Shown: positions 46,725 to 58,929, counted from the stretch's first letter. The stretch: DNA of 64,000 bases from Alligator mississippiensis (GCF_030867095.1 NC_081827.1:27280001-27344000), one strand, 5' to 3'. The notes: generated by a model not told the origin, from the letters alone. Made by a program: numbers and translations.

Positions 46725-49305
46725 TGGAATAACAGAGACTTGGTGAGATAGCTTGTATGGCTGGAGTACTGTCATGGATAGATATAAACTGTTCAGGAAG
46801 GACAGGAAGGAGAGAAGAGGAGGAGTTGCTCATTATGTAAAAGAGCTGCATGATTGCTCAGAGGTACAGTGTAAAAGTGGAGATAGGCCTGTTTAATGTC
46901 TCTGGGTTAGGGTCAGAGTGGAGAGCTATAAGGGTGATGTTATGGTGGATGTCTGCTATAGACCACCAGACCAGGAGGATGAGGCAATTCCCATCTGGGG
47001 CAAAACGATTAATCCTTAACAAGGACGACTAGAGATAGAAGAAGAAGCTGATTTGAACTCCATGACAGCATGGAATTCTGTTCAAGGTGTATGAACCTCA
47101 AACTGAGCAATCAACAATAAAAGTATGTAATTGATGACCATGGACTGGATGCTAGCCCTAGGGAGGAATGATAGGATGTCTTGGTAAATCACTAGAGTGC
47201 CAGGGAGTGTGCAGTATTAGGCATAAAAACAAAAAAAAGGTGGGCACTATGATATTTCGTGCATGTTGGCCTCAACCTTGATTTGGGGACTAGACCCAAT
47301 GGTCTTGTGAGGTCCCTTCTAGCCCCTTAGAGTCTATGAACAGCTAACAGAAGTTGCTGAAGCACAGGCCCTGGCTCTTATTGGGGGTCTTTGATCACCC
47401 TGACATCTGCTGGGAAGGCAACCCAGGAAGTTTTTGGACAGCATTGGGAATTCATGCGACAAGTATTGGAGAAACCAACTGGGGGCTATGCTATTTTTCA
47501 TGTGCTGCTCAGAAACAGGGAAGAATTGGTGGGGAATATAGTCATGGATGGCAACTTGAGCAGCAGCAACCACAAGATGATTGAGTTCATGATCATGAGT
47601 AAAGGAAGGAAGGAGAGCTGCATACAAAGGACCCTGGACTTCAGAAAAGCAGACTTTGACTCAGGAAACCAATGGGTGGGATACCCTGGGGGCCAGTCTA
47701 AGTGGGAAAAGAGTCCAGGAGAGCAGGTTTTACTTTAAAGAAACCTTACTAAGTGCATAGAAACAAACCATCCTGATGCACAGGAAAACTAGCAAGTATG
47801 GCAAAAAAACAGCTTGGCTTAGGGAACTCTTCAATGACCTAAAACACAAAAAGAAAGCTTACAAGTGGAAACTTGGACAAATGACTATGGAGGAGTATAA
47901 GAACATAGCTCAGGCATCCAGGGATAACATCAGGAAGGCCAAAGAGCAATTGGAGATCCAGTTAGAAAGGGACATGAAGGGTAACAAGAAGGGTTTCTAC
48001 AAGTATGTCAGCAACAAAAGGAGGATTAGGGAAAGTGTGGGTCCCTTACTGAATGGGGGAGGCAACCTTGTGACAGAGGATGATGTGGAAAAGGGTGAAG
48101 TACTCTATGCCTTTTTTTACCTCAGGCTTCACAGACAAGGTCAGCTACCAGACTGCTGCACCTGGCACCACAGATTGAGGAGGAGGTGAGCAGCCAACAC
48201 TGGTAAAATAGCTTAGGGACTAATAGAAAGCTTGTACATATACTAGTCCATGGGGCCAGATGCAATGCACCCAAGGGTGCTGAGAGAGTTGGCCAATGTG
48301 ATTGCGGAGCCACTGTCTATTATCTTTGAAAATGGGAGGCAATTGGGAGAGGGTAAATATACTCCTCATCTTGAAGAAAGGGAAGAAAGAGGATCCAGGG
48401 AACTACAGACCAGTCAGCCGCACCTCAGTCTCTGGAAAAATCATGGAGCAAATCCTCAAGGACTCCATTTCTAAGCACTTGGAGAAGAAAATGATTAGGA
48501 ACAATCAGCATGCATTCATCAAGGGCAAGTCATGCCTGACCAATCTGGTGGCTTTCTATGATGAGCAGTGGACAATAAGCTGAATATGAGCCAGCAGTGT
48601 GCCCTTGTTGCGAAGAAGGCTAACAGTATACTCAGCTGCATTGGTAGGAGTGTTGCCAGCAGATCAAGGGAAGTGATTCTTCCCCTCTATTCAGCTGCAT
48701 CTGCAGTACTGTGTTCAGTTTTGGGTCCCCTACTACAGAAAGGATGAGAGAGTCCAGCAGAGGGCAACAAAATGGTTAGAGGGCTGAGGCATGTGACTTA
48801 TGAGGAGAGGCTAAAGGAACTGGGCATATTCAGTCTGGAGAAGAGAAGACGTGAAGGGGGATTGAATAGCAACCTTCAACTACCTGAAGGGAGGTTCAAA
48901 AGAGGATGGAGCTGGACTGTTCTCAGCGGTGGAAGTGACAGAACAAGGAGTAACGGTCTCAAGTTGCAACAAAGGAAGTTTAGGTTAGATATTAGGAAAA
49001 ACTTTCTTACTAGGAAGGTAGTCAGTCAGCCAGTCAGTCAGTGTGTGTAATTGCCAAGCCATGTGATAGTGTCCTCACTGGCCAAGTGCAGTTCCTGTAG
49101 TCCACCACTGAACTTAGTCAGCGGGCAGTCATTGATAATATGCAACGTGGTGTGTGTTTTGCCACAGCTACAGCTGTCAGAGGGCAGGAAAGCAGAAGGG
49201 TAGTAAAGCACTGGAACAGGCTACTCAGAGAGGTGGTGGACTCTCCATCCTTGGAGGTTTTTAAGACCCGGCTAGAAAAGCCTTGGCTGAGATGATAGAG
49301 TTGGG
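46725..49305 (+). mobile_element. CR1 LINE, long copy, endonuclease through RT, decayed
   Basis: It begins with endonuclease codons: 'aacagagacttggtgag' (TETW) at about 46730, FRKDRKE near 46795, and CYRPPDQEDEA at 46958-46990. It resumes at 47341 with LTEVAEAQALALIG and DHPDICWEGN. Then come the linker (LDFRKADFDSGN) and basic region (KNIAQASRDNIRKAKEQL), the RT start ([21 protein letters not shown]) and LVAFYDE. At about 48570 the sequence jumps directly to [10 protein letters not shown], an internal deletion of the RT core including the expected FADD box. The C-terminal part then runs to 49305 with an about 170-bp insert at 49025-49195. The 3' tail continues after the LTR, at 50548-50620. 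Confidence 0.88.
46990..47340 (+). mobile_element. CR1-like 3' end nested in the long CR1
   Basis: It ends 'ggactagacccaatggtc', 'gaggtcccttctagcccctt' and 'agtctatgaa', a complete CR1-type 3' tail. The host CR1 reading frame breaks at about 46990 and continues exactly at 47341. The upstream part is not recognisable, so the left edge is approximate. Confidence 0.65.
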
Positions 49306-50547
49306 TGTGACAGCCCCATGCCCAAGTCATCTGCCCATGACAGCGCGGACAGCCAGTTCTTACATGAGGTAGTCAGCACCACGCCAACCAGAAGTGTACT
49401 CCTGATTGGCCCAGAGCCCCAGGGCGATGGCTCAAAAGTGCACCAGAGGCAGCAGAAGCGGGGGATGCAGCCAGGGGACCGGAAGCGGGTCCAGCCATTC
49501 TCACCCCCGCCAGAGCACCCGGGGAAAAGCCGGACACTGTCCTCACTGTGGGGGAAGCCAAGGAGCAGCGGGACATGTGCCCCACAGGGGCTAGTCAGCC
49601 AGACACACCCCCTATGTGGTAGTTGGGGAACCAGTTGCATCCCTCTTGGTGGGGACTCATGGGGAAGCCATGAGTACGGTGCCTGCTGGGAGCACTGGAG
49701 AGACACTGCCAGCAGGCCCCTCAGCAGGCAGAACTGCACTGGGCCCTATCCACAGTGCAGGAGGGGCCAAGCATACACCAAACCCCCTGCCTGAGGACCC
49801 TACCCAGTGGAGCTGGGAACAGGTACCCAGGGAAAACCTGCCAGAGAAGAGCTCCCTGAAGCAGTACCCAAACTGCACCGGCTTACTAGGAATGCCTGCA
49901 GACTGGGGAGTTGTCAGCAGGCGCCTGGGAGGGAGTACAGGCTTCATGAGGGCACAAGAGCAGCTACCCCAAGGTGAAGCCAGGCCTGGCCCAGCACCAG
50001 CCTGGGAAGGGTCCACCCAAAGAGGGCACATTGCCAAGAGGCCCAGGGGGCCCAATAGCAAAATGACAGGGGCGCATAAGGCATGAAGTAACTCACACCC
50101 CAAGAAGGCAGAGAAGTTCAGGGCAGTGAGGCACCAGTGCCCTGCCTGGCCAACAAGCCAAACTGTTTTGAGTTAATCTTATCTGTTTAGTTGCCCTTCT
50201 TCTATGTTCCTGCAGCACCGTAAGCAGGGGCCAGACCCATAAGGATCCAAGCCTCAGCATAACCCCATGGGGCAGCCAAAGTGGCAAACACTTACAACAT
50301 CCCAATGAGAACAGCAATAATACCTGAGCAGAAAGGGATGGGGTATAGGGGAGGAGGATACCCACAGAAGACACACCACTATGGTCACACCTGGCCCACA
50401 GAGAACCAGTGGATCACCTCCAGGTGAGTACAGAATTATCTTGGAACACCAAGTCATGGAGGGCAAGAGGGTCAGATGTGATGTGGCCCAGGGGCCCAGA
50501 GCAGGCCCATGACATTGAGGCAGCAGCGCTAGTGTGAGCCTGTCATA
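49306..50547 (+). mobile_element. Solo LTR or compact LTR element, 1242 bp, inside a CR1 tail
   Basis: Ends TGTGACAG...CTGTCATA are inverted. A 5-bp duplication TTGGG flanks it (49301-49305, 50548-50552). The host CR1 3' UTR reads through when it is removed (gatgatagagttggg joined to gatagtcttgctttgag). The interior is GC-rich and includes a 156-codon open frame (49616-50086) with no recognisable domain. I could not place a TATA box or AATAAA, so orientation is a guess. Confidence 0.82.
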
Positions 50548-50620
50548 TTGGGGATAGTCTTGCTTTGAGTGGGGGGGGTTAGATTAGATGACCTCCTGAG
50601 GTACCTAATTTTCTGATTCA
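50548..50620 (+). mobile_element. 3' tail of the long CR1
   Basis: 'gatagtcttgctttgagtgg' then 'ttagattagatgacctcctg' and a worn 'ttttctgattcatg' end, continuing from 49305. Confidence 0.8.
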
Positions 50621-50689
50621 TGCACCCCAACCTCAGCACTCTCATTCTTAACTACTGAGGACTTGAAGCAGTGATGAAGGTTCTGATGG

Positions 50690-51845
50690 ATTCATAGATG
50701 TTAGAGTTGGAAGGGACCTCAGCAGGTCATCGAGTCTTACCCCCTGCTCTGGGAAGGAAAGAGTGCTGGGGTCAGACAACCCCAGCTAGGTGCTTGTCCA
50801 GTCTCCTCTTAAAGACCGCCAAGGTAGGAGAGAGCACCACCTCCCTTGGAAGCCCATTCCAGATTCTGGCAACCCTTACTGTGAAGAAGTACTTTCTAAT
50901 GTCCAGCCTAAATCTTCTCTCCTTAATTTGTGGCCATTGTTCCTAGTTACTCCAGGGGGTGCCCTAGTAAATAGAGCAACTCCTATTCCCTGCTGCCCTC
51001 CCCTGATAAATTTATAGGCAGCCACAAGATCACCTCTCAGCCTTCTCTTGCGAAGGCTGAAGAGATCTAGGTCCCTCAGTCTCTCCTCGTAGGGCCTTGC
51101 CTCTGACCATATGACTGGCCTCCTCTGGACCCTCTCAAGATTCTCTGCATCCCTCTTGAAGTGCGGCACCCAAAACTGGACATAGTACTCCAACTGCAGT
51201 CTCACCAGTGCCACATAGAGGGGAAGCATCACCTCCCTGGACCTGTTCGTCATGTACCTGCTAATGCATGATAAAGTACAGTTAGCCCTGTTGAACACTT
51301 CATCACACTGACGACTCATGTTCATCTTCGAGTCAACTATGACTCCAAGATCCCTTTCCACCGCTGTGCTGCTGAAAAGGTCCTACCCCAGCCTGTAAGT
51401 GTGTGTTGCCCAAGTGCAGCACTTTGTAATTATCTTTGTTGAACTACATCCTATTTCATTCTGCCCATTTTTCCAACCTGTCCAGATCTTCCTGGATCCA
51501 TTCCCTATCCTCTGGTGTGTTAACTTTGCCCCATAATTTGGTATCACCTGCAAACTTGGACAGGGTGCTCTCCATGCCCTCGTCCAAGTCGCTGGTGAAG
51601 ACACTGAATAGCACCAGTCCAAGAACTGAGCCTTGCAGGACTTCACTGCCCACATCTTTCCAGGTCAATATCGACCCGTCCACCACCACTCTCTGGGTGT
51701 GACCCCTAAGCCAATTTGCCCCACACCTGACCGTGTAATCATTTACATCACAGCCTGTCAGTTTATTTACAAGAACAGAATGAGATACTGTATCAAAAGC
51801 CTTCTTAAAGTCTAGGTAGATGACAATGGGATGTCATTTACCCCA
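50690..51845 (-). mobile_element. CR1 LINE, RT core to 3' end, minus orientation
   Basis: The minus strand runs from DTVSKAF (about 51790) through the 'GSVLGLVLFSVFTSDLDEGM', 'LSKFAGDTKLWG' segment (the FADD box reads FAGD) and DREWIQEDLDRLEKW. It continues with [57 protein letters not shown] and RNNGHKL to the 3' tail 'tctaacatctatgaatc' at 50690. A few frameshifts separate these blocks. The open frame 50876-51361 keeps 161 codons. 5'-truncated. Confidence 0.92.
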
Positions 51846-53309
51846 TCTACCCCATCATCTTCTGATGTTCAAACCCTTCTTCTAGCAGAAGCCTGGATAA
51901 GTTCACTTTATTTATAACCCAGATTTTTGGAAGCGTGTATATAAGATGTTGGCAGTACAGAGAGTTTGTATAGGAGAAATTTAGTTTCTCTGGCCTTGCG
52001 TGCCTCTGCCTGCACAAGGCATTTTCCAATTATGTCTTTTTTATGAGGCTGAAGAGTGCTCTGCACACAGGAATTCATCCAAAGAGATAACCTGGGGCCA
52101 AGAATAATCTCTTTGTGTATGACAATGTCCCACAAAGAGCACGATATTCTCACCATCTCTAATATCATGCATGCAGCCCCTCACTCTGAGTTGGATCATT
52201 CGAATGAGACAGGAGGAAAAATGAAATAGAACAAGAGCAGATAAATCTACAAACCTCAATAATATGCAACCAAGACAGCACAGGACAGAAAATCAAAAAG
52301 CCACAGGCAAAGGTTAGGTGGATAAATGGCGCAGAGGAGATATCATTTGGAGAATGGAGAGTAGTAGTCCATGCAAGAGGATTAACATCACCAAAGTGCA
52401 TGCTGTTCTGGAATCACAGAATAGCAGACCTGGAGCAAGTTCAGCATCATCAGGCACCATCTCTGGCAGCGTCATGCTACTCTGTACTGCCCTTAGACAT
52501 GCCTATAGAGAATGCTTCCTAATCATCAGGTCATTGTGATGCTCAAATTCCTCTAAGTACAGCTTTTAGGATATGAATGGCAGAAAAGGGAAAGGGACTT
52601 GGGTTTTCCAGCCCAGACTAACCTCTAATCGTGGAAGTATCCTTCCTCTTAAGTGGTGCTACCCAGTTAAGGACTCCTTGTGCCACAACAGAACTAAAAT
52701 AAAGTCAGAAAGGAATTCCTTTTTTCTATCACTGAGAAATTTTAGTGACATAAGCACCCATTTTTATTTTTCTGCCTGGCCAGCAGGTGTCGCTATAAGA
52801 CAACAGTTTCACAATGATGTACCAATAATATAATGCCCTAAGTGTATAGCACTATGATAAATGTCTACTTTTCAGTGGACAAGATATAGCAACAAAAAGA
52901 ACACAGTCCTCTTTCATTGAGTTTGCTCTGTGAAGACTAAAATACTCTAAAAGGAAAAACAAATGAAAAACAAAAGACTGCTTACAACCAAGTAAACTGC
53001 ATCTGCACCTAGAAAAATGTCACAATCCCCACCTGAGTGAGCCCAGCCACCCTTCCTTGGCAATGAGGTGGTACTCCTATGGTGTCTTCCCTTTCACTGT
53101 GAAAAGTCCTAGTGTCATATAAAATCATTGCTAATTAGTTTGTTTGTACAGTCAATTTACTTATATTTCACCTAAGCTAGACCCCACCATCAATAGCAAT
53201 AGGTGCAATAGCAACATCTCAGAGGCTAAGACTCCAAAATTCAAAACTAATCCCTCAGGCTTTGATGCTTATAAATAATAGGCACTCTCAGCATCTACCC
53301 TAGGGTATG
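51846..53309. other. Intergenic DNA with an old CR1/L3-like trace
   Basis: At about 52409-52440 'ggaatcacagaatagcagacctgg' resembles the inverted 3' end of an old CR1 (minus orientation). The rest is AT-rich with no supported exon. A CTCF-like motif at 52780-52796 is listed separately. Confidence 0.4.
52780..52796 (+). promoter_or_regulatory. CTCF-like motif
   Basis: CCAGCAGGTGTCGCTAT agrees with the CTCF core consensus CCASYAGRKGGCRS except at the position before CGC, and carries the conserved CGCTAT end. Sequence match only. A chance occurrence is possible. Confidence 0.35.
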
Positions 53310-55724
53310 TCCCTGAGTGATGTCACCCTGACATCTGCTGGGAAGGTAATACAGCAGTATGTAGGCAATCTACGATGTTTTTGGAGCATATTGGTGCAAA
53401 TGTGGAGTGGCCAACTAGGAGCCATGCTTTTCTTGACCTGCTGCTCACAAACTGGGATGAATTGGTGGGAAATTTAGTAGTGGATGGCAACTTGGGCAGC
53501 AGTAACCACAAGATGATAGAGTTCAGGACATGAACGACCTGTGCCCCTGGCGGCTGTGGGGACATGGCGGTGGGAGTGCAGCAGTAGCAAGTATGTTGGT
53601 AGCAAGAGGAGGATCAGGGAAAGTGTGGGTCCCTTACTCAGTGTGGGAGGCAACCTTGTGACAGGATGCAGAAAAGGCTGACGTGCTTAATGCCTTTTTT
53701 GCTTCAGTCTTCACATGCAAGGTCAGCTCCCAGACTACTGCACGGGGCAGCACAGCTTGGGAAGGAGATGAGCAGCCCTCAGTGATGAAAGAACAGGTTA
53801 GGGACTACTTAGAAAAGCTGGACATAAACAAGTCCATGGAGTCGGATGGGATGCACCCAAGGGTGCTGAGGGAGTTGGCTGATGTGATTGCAGAGCCACT
53901 GGCCAACATCTTTGAAAAGTCATGGTGATCAGGAGAGGTCCCAGTTCATTGAAAAAGGACAAACATAGTGCCTTATTTAAGAAAGGGAAAAAGGAGGATC
54001 CAGGGAACTACAGACCAGTCAGCCTAACCTCAGTCCCTGGAAAAAATCATGGGGCAGATCCTCAAAAAATCAATTTCTAAGCACTTGGAGGAGAAGACGG
54101 TGATTAGGAACAGTCAGCATGGATTCACCGGGGCAAGCCATGCCCTGACCAACCTGATTGCCTTTTATGATGAGGTGACTGGATCTGTGAATGTGGGGAG
54201 ACCAGTGGATGTGGTGTACCTTGATTTTTAGTAAGGCTTTTGATACGGTCTCCCTTAACATTCTCAGAGGCAAGCTAAGGAACTATGGGCAGGATGAATG
54301 GACTGTAAGGTGGATAGAAAACTGGCTGAAGCATTGGGCTCAGAGGGTAGTAAACAATGGCTCAATGTTTAGTTGGCAGCTGGTATCAAAAGTGGAGTGC
54401 CCCAGGGGTCGGTCCTGGGGTCGGTTTTGTCCAACGTCTTCATCAATGATGGCACAGAGTGCACCCTCAGCAAGTCTGCAGATGACACTAAGCTGATAGG
54501 AGTAGTAGATATGCTGGAGGGTAGGGCTAAGGTTCACAGTGACCTAGACAAATTGGAGGACTGAGTCAAAAGAAATCTCATGAGGTTCAACAAGGACAAG
54601 TGCAAAGTCTTGCACTTAGGACAGAACAATCGCATGCACCAGTACAGGCTCAGGACTGACTGGCTGGGCAATAACTCTGCAGAAAATGGCCTGGGGGTTA
54701 CAGTGGACAATAAGCAGAATATAAGCCAGCAGTGTGCCCTTGCTGCCAAGAAGGCTAACGGTATAGATTCATAGATGCTAAGGTCAGAAGCGACCTTAAC
54801 AGATCGAGTCTGACCCCCTGCCTAGGCAGGAAAGAGTGCTGGGGTCAGATGACCCTAGCCAGTTGCCTATCCAGCCTTCTCTGAAAGACCCCTAAGGTAG
54901 GGGAGAGCATCACCTCCCTTGGAAGCCCATTCCAAATTTTGGCCACCCTTACCGTGAAGTTTTTCCTGATATCTAGCCTAAATCTGCTCTCTGTCAGTTT
55001 GTGACCATTGGTCCTTGTTACCCCAAGAGGCACCCTGGTGAACAGAGCATCTCCAATCCCTTGCTGTGCCCCGCTAATGGATTTGTAGGTGGCCACAAGA
55101 TCACCTCTCAGCCTTCTTTTGCGGCTGGGCTGCATTGGTAAGAGTGTTGCCAACAGGTCAAGGAAAGTGATTATTCCCCCCTATTCAGCACTGGTGAAGC
55201 CACATCTGGAGTTCTGTGTTCAGTTTTGGGCCCCCCACTACAGAAAGGGTGTGGAGATATTGGAGAGAGTCCAGCAGAGGGCAACAAAAGTAGTGAGGGG
55301 GCTGAGGCACATGTCTTGTGAGGAAAAACTGAGGGAACTGGGCTTATTTAGTCCAGAGCAGAGAAGACTGAGAGGGGATTTAATAGCAGCCTTCAACTAC
55401 CTGAAGGGAGGTTTGAAAGAGTATGGAGCTAGACTGTTCTCAGTTGTGGCAGATGACAGAACAAGGGGCAACTGTCTCAAGTTGCAGGAAGGAAAGTTTA
55501 GGTTAGATATTAGGAAGAAATTTCTCACTAGGAGGGTAATAATACACTGGAACAGGTTGCCCAAAGAGGTGGTGAAATCTCCATCCTCGGAGATTTTCAA
55601 GACCCAGCTAGACACAGCCCTGGGTGGGATGATCTAGTTGGGGATGGTCCTGCTTTGAGCAGGGGGTTGGACTAGATGATCTCCTGAGATCCCGTCCAAC
55701 CTAACTTTCTATAATTCTATGTCC
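53310..55724 (+). mobile_element. CR1 LINE, longest RT-bearing copy, decayed
   Basis: It starts in the endonuclease (CACCCTGACATCTGCTGGG, 53324). It has a large deletion near 53530-53590 that joins the endonuclease to the linker. Then it reads [47 protein letters not shown] sequence, [22 protein letters not shown] then a frameshift, [32 protein letters not shown] and [10 protein letters not shown] (the FADD box as SADD). MRFNKDKCKVLHLG, a nested CR1 at 54766, [28 protein letters not shown] and a 182-codon open C-terminal part follow. The tail ends 'aactttctataattctatg' at 55724. Confidence 0.93.
54766..55123 (-). mobile_element. CR1 3' end nested in inverse orientation
   Basis: The minus strand encodes [36 protein letters not shown] and the 3' UTR, with the ATCTATGAATC tail at 54766. 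Removing it joins 'gctaacggtata' to 'ctgggctgcattgg', which restores the host frame (ANGILGCIGKS). No target bases appear lost or duplicated. Confidence 0.92.
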
Positions 55725-56180
55725 TGTATGTTCAGTCTTTGAGAGAGGTAGCTAGCAATGATAGTCTGAAGCTAGGCAGAAGGCAGGACAGGAGTAGACA
55801 TCACCTGATGTTGCATTTGTGTGGCCATAACAATTTTTATGGCTGCAGATGGCAAACAAATAGACACCCCTACCCTTCATCATGCCACATCAGTGGTATA
55901 ACAAAAGCTACTAATAAGTTGTGCCACTTTATTGTGGTGGACGTCAATTTGCTCCATGGCGGTAGACTGCAGGCAGCCTGGAGTTGCTGACACTCTCCCA
56001 CCGCCTTGGGCAGGTGGACACCCCATGATTCCATGCTGGGACCTGCCTGATCCCAGGCCTCCATGCTGGGACACACACTAAGACCCATGCTGACCCGTGC
56101 CTCATTACCACCATGGTCCCGCTGCTATACCTGTGGCAAGTTAGGATGCTATGCCTTGTGGTTGTGTTAGGGTTAACTTT
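55725..56180. other. Spacer with a repeated-family trace
   Basis: 'ggccataacaatttttatggctgcagatggcaaac' style sequence (55822-55857) has a partner at 56710-56745 with 'gccatagtttttatggtagc', and both are followed by 'cat(g/a)ccaca'. This suggests two old copies of one unnamed repeat. No gene. Confidence 0.35.
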
Positions 56181-56493
56181 TTAGATTTATTAATAGGTTA
56201 GACCAGGGGTGGGCAAAATGCGGCCCACCAGGCCATTCTATCTGGCCCACAGGGTCCCTAATAAATTTAGAAAATTAATATTCATCTGCCCCTGGCTGCC
56301 TGTCATGCGGCGCTCAATGGCTTGCCAAAACTCAGTAAGTGGTCCTCCACCCGAAATAATTTCCCGCCCCTGGGTTAGACAATGGATTTGTATAGGATGG
56401 TTTGGCTAGAGATGATCCTGCATCTAGAGGGTGGGGCCTGGACTGGACAACCTCTGAAAGTGCCTTCCAGCCCTATTCTTCTATGATTCTAAG
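56181..56493 (+). mobile_element. CR1-like 3' end split by a hAT MITE
   Basis: After the MITE the sequence 'ggctagagatgatcctgc', 'ggactggacaacctctg' and 'ccttccagccctattcttctatgattc' is a CR1-type tail. It is older and of a different subfamily from the 24069 type. The left limit is uncertain. Confidence 0.65.
56204..56372. mobile_element. hAT MITE, 169 bp, inside a CR1 tail
   Basis: The ends are CAGGGGTGGGCAAAATGCGG and 'gaaataatttcccgcccctg'. The perfect 8-bp duplication is GGTTAGAC (56196-56203, 56373-56380). It is the deleted short form of the 16634/20601 family, sharing the 'aattatttgggcc'-type subterminal sequence. Confidence 0.95.
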
Positions 56494-58900
56494 TGAACCT
56501 GATATTGAGTGGGAGTAATTACTCACACAAAACTCCCCTTGAAGTCAAAGACTTCTCCTTAAAGGGCCAATACCAAGGAATGTGTTATTGCTACTATCTT
56601 GGAGAAGGGCAGAAAGCATAACCTAGATGAACAAACAAATGGTTTACCACAGGTAAAATCCTGTTTCCATTTGTGCATCTCAGACTGCAAACAGAAGTCA
56701 CCTTTGCATTGCCATAGTTTTTATGGTAGCACAAAGTGAAAGCAGATAAATGTCCATGCCCTTTGTCATACCACAAATGCCCAAATGAGTGACCCTGACC
56801 AAAGAAAGTATTCATTTGTGGTGGCTATCAGTTTTAAGGAAGGAGAGCGCAGGCATGTGGCCCAGTGAGATGGCTGCTGCCTTGGAAGGGAGGGGGCATT
56901 AGGTTCTCATCCAGGCCTCCAACGAGGCAGAAACTTTTCCAAGTATTGCTTATCCAGGGACTATTAAATACAAGGTGGAGTGGGCCAGTTCTAAGAGGAG
57001 GGCTCGAGAGATGCCTAGGTGATTAAATGTTTAGCTTGTGGCCTGGTAGGCAAAGTACTTTACTAGGGTGAGGGGGACCTAGAACCTAGGCCAGTGCCCA
57101 AGCCACTAGGCTGCTGGGCCTAACATGGGTGGTGCTCCTCCAACATCTAACAGCTGCTAGTTGCATTTTGTCAACCAATTTTTTAGGATTTATTAGGCAT
57201 ATATCAGAGCAATCCTATTTTGCTGTGCAGTTGCCTGGCTAGAACACAGCCCCGCTGGGCATGCTGAGTACACACGTGTGGGTTTCCAAGGGCAGAGCTG
57301 AATGGCAAATTGTGAGAGACAGAAATTTCACTTGCACAGCTGCACACATGTCACTGAGGTGCAGAAAGCAAAACAGGATTTGTCCCCCCTGGTTCCAGCA
57401 CCAACAGATGCATTTTGGACATTCATTGTTTGTTTCTGAAAATGCCTCAACTGTCTGGTGTTCACACACTGCAAAAGTCCATGCTCTGAGGAGACTGCAG
57501 TAGAAACAGATAAGTAACATGCAATGGGTGGGGTAAAGAGATACAACTAATAGATGGACAATTTCATGTCAGTTTGTAAGTAGTTTATAGATTTTAAAGT
57601 ATGTTAAGGTTTAACTATATGTAATTATAAAGTTAGTACTTCATAAAAGTGATATGGAAACATTTTAAGATTATTATTTCTTCTTATTGGTAATCTCTGT
57701 ACCCAGATCAGCACTACAATACATACACACAGTCATATTTTTGCATGTATCCATATCTCTCATCCTCCATATGTTCCTACACACAGCACGGAGGAACTTT
57801 CAAAAGCTAGAAAAAAACTAGGTAAGTAAGCAAAAGCAAGGATAACAGTTCATGCAGTTAATAGAAAGTGTGAATAAAGTGAAGCCTTGTACTGTGCTCT
57901 GTATCAATTAGATACATATTCAGTGAGAGAATTGCAGAGGCTGTCGGTACCTAACATTTAAACATACGCAACAAAGTGCTTTTGCTTGACTGGGGGCCTG
58001 TTTAAACACATAAATTCCTTTCACCTATGCTACTTCTCCTGTCCCCATTTACTTCTTCTTTCAGATACCCATCCTCACAAAACGATGCAATACTGCATTA
58101 GATGACAACCACAAAACTCATTAGTTCCTACTCCTCTTCTGATTTTTCTTAAACCTTTGTCTAAAAAAGACCCACTTCCATTTCACTATCTGAGCAATAG
58201 TATTTTTTCTGCTAAATATATATATACAATGCAACTTTAAAAATCCAGGTAAAATGTGTTCTGGAGTGTATTAATTTTTTACACAGGTTTTTCCAACAGT
58301 TTACATTTTAAGTGAAGTATGTAGCTTAGGACAGTACAGGGGTACAGTATATCACTTGTGCTCCCAAGCTCAGTGTCTTAAAATGCCGTATTTTATACAA
58401 CAGCAGGATGGTGCCCTTTTTAAAGGTCTGCAGTCAGAGAAGTCTACAGGAGGTTTATCCCCAGAACACTGTGAAACACCTAATGTAATTTCCAGAATCA
58501 AAAGCTTGAGACATTTAAAATGAGACATTTAAACAAATATATGTAAGAGGCTTTCCTGCTCAGAGAGGAGGTAGTCCTGTCAGGAAGAAGAGGGGAAAAA
58601 TATGTCTTAAAACAAAGAGGTGAATACAGACACTATTCTACTATTATTAGAGACTACTGCTGCTCCTCTGCCTGCTGCTTATTAACAATCAAGTAGTTAA
58701 GACTGAATGGTCTGATCCCACACAGAGCAAATCCTCAAGGATTTGCTCTCCTACCTGGGGTCTGGCCCCAACAGCTCTACCCAGTTCCCCACAATGTCAT
58801 GCCATTAGGCATGTTAACAGGGACTTTAACTGTAGGATTCTCCTTAAAGTGCACCAAGGCAAAGGAAGAATCACAGGCTGCTCACAGTCCCTGTACCACT
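56494..58900. other. Intergenic DNA, SINE-like traces
   Basis: A tRNA-derived SINE head is likely at 56860-56930 ('ggcccagtgagatggctgctgccttgg' then 'ggttctcatcc'), and another trace lies at 57027-57110. The rest is AT-rich, with no exon supported. Confidence 0.4.
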
Positions 58901-58929
58901 TTCATGGTCTTTTTGCAGTGACCCCCCAC

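Noticed and set aside
49616..50086. 156-codon frame as a possible gag or captured gene
   Set aside because: No zinc knuckle, protease or other motif could be confirmed. It sits in an LTR-like element and may be compositional.
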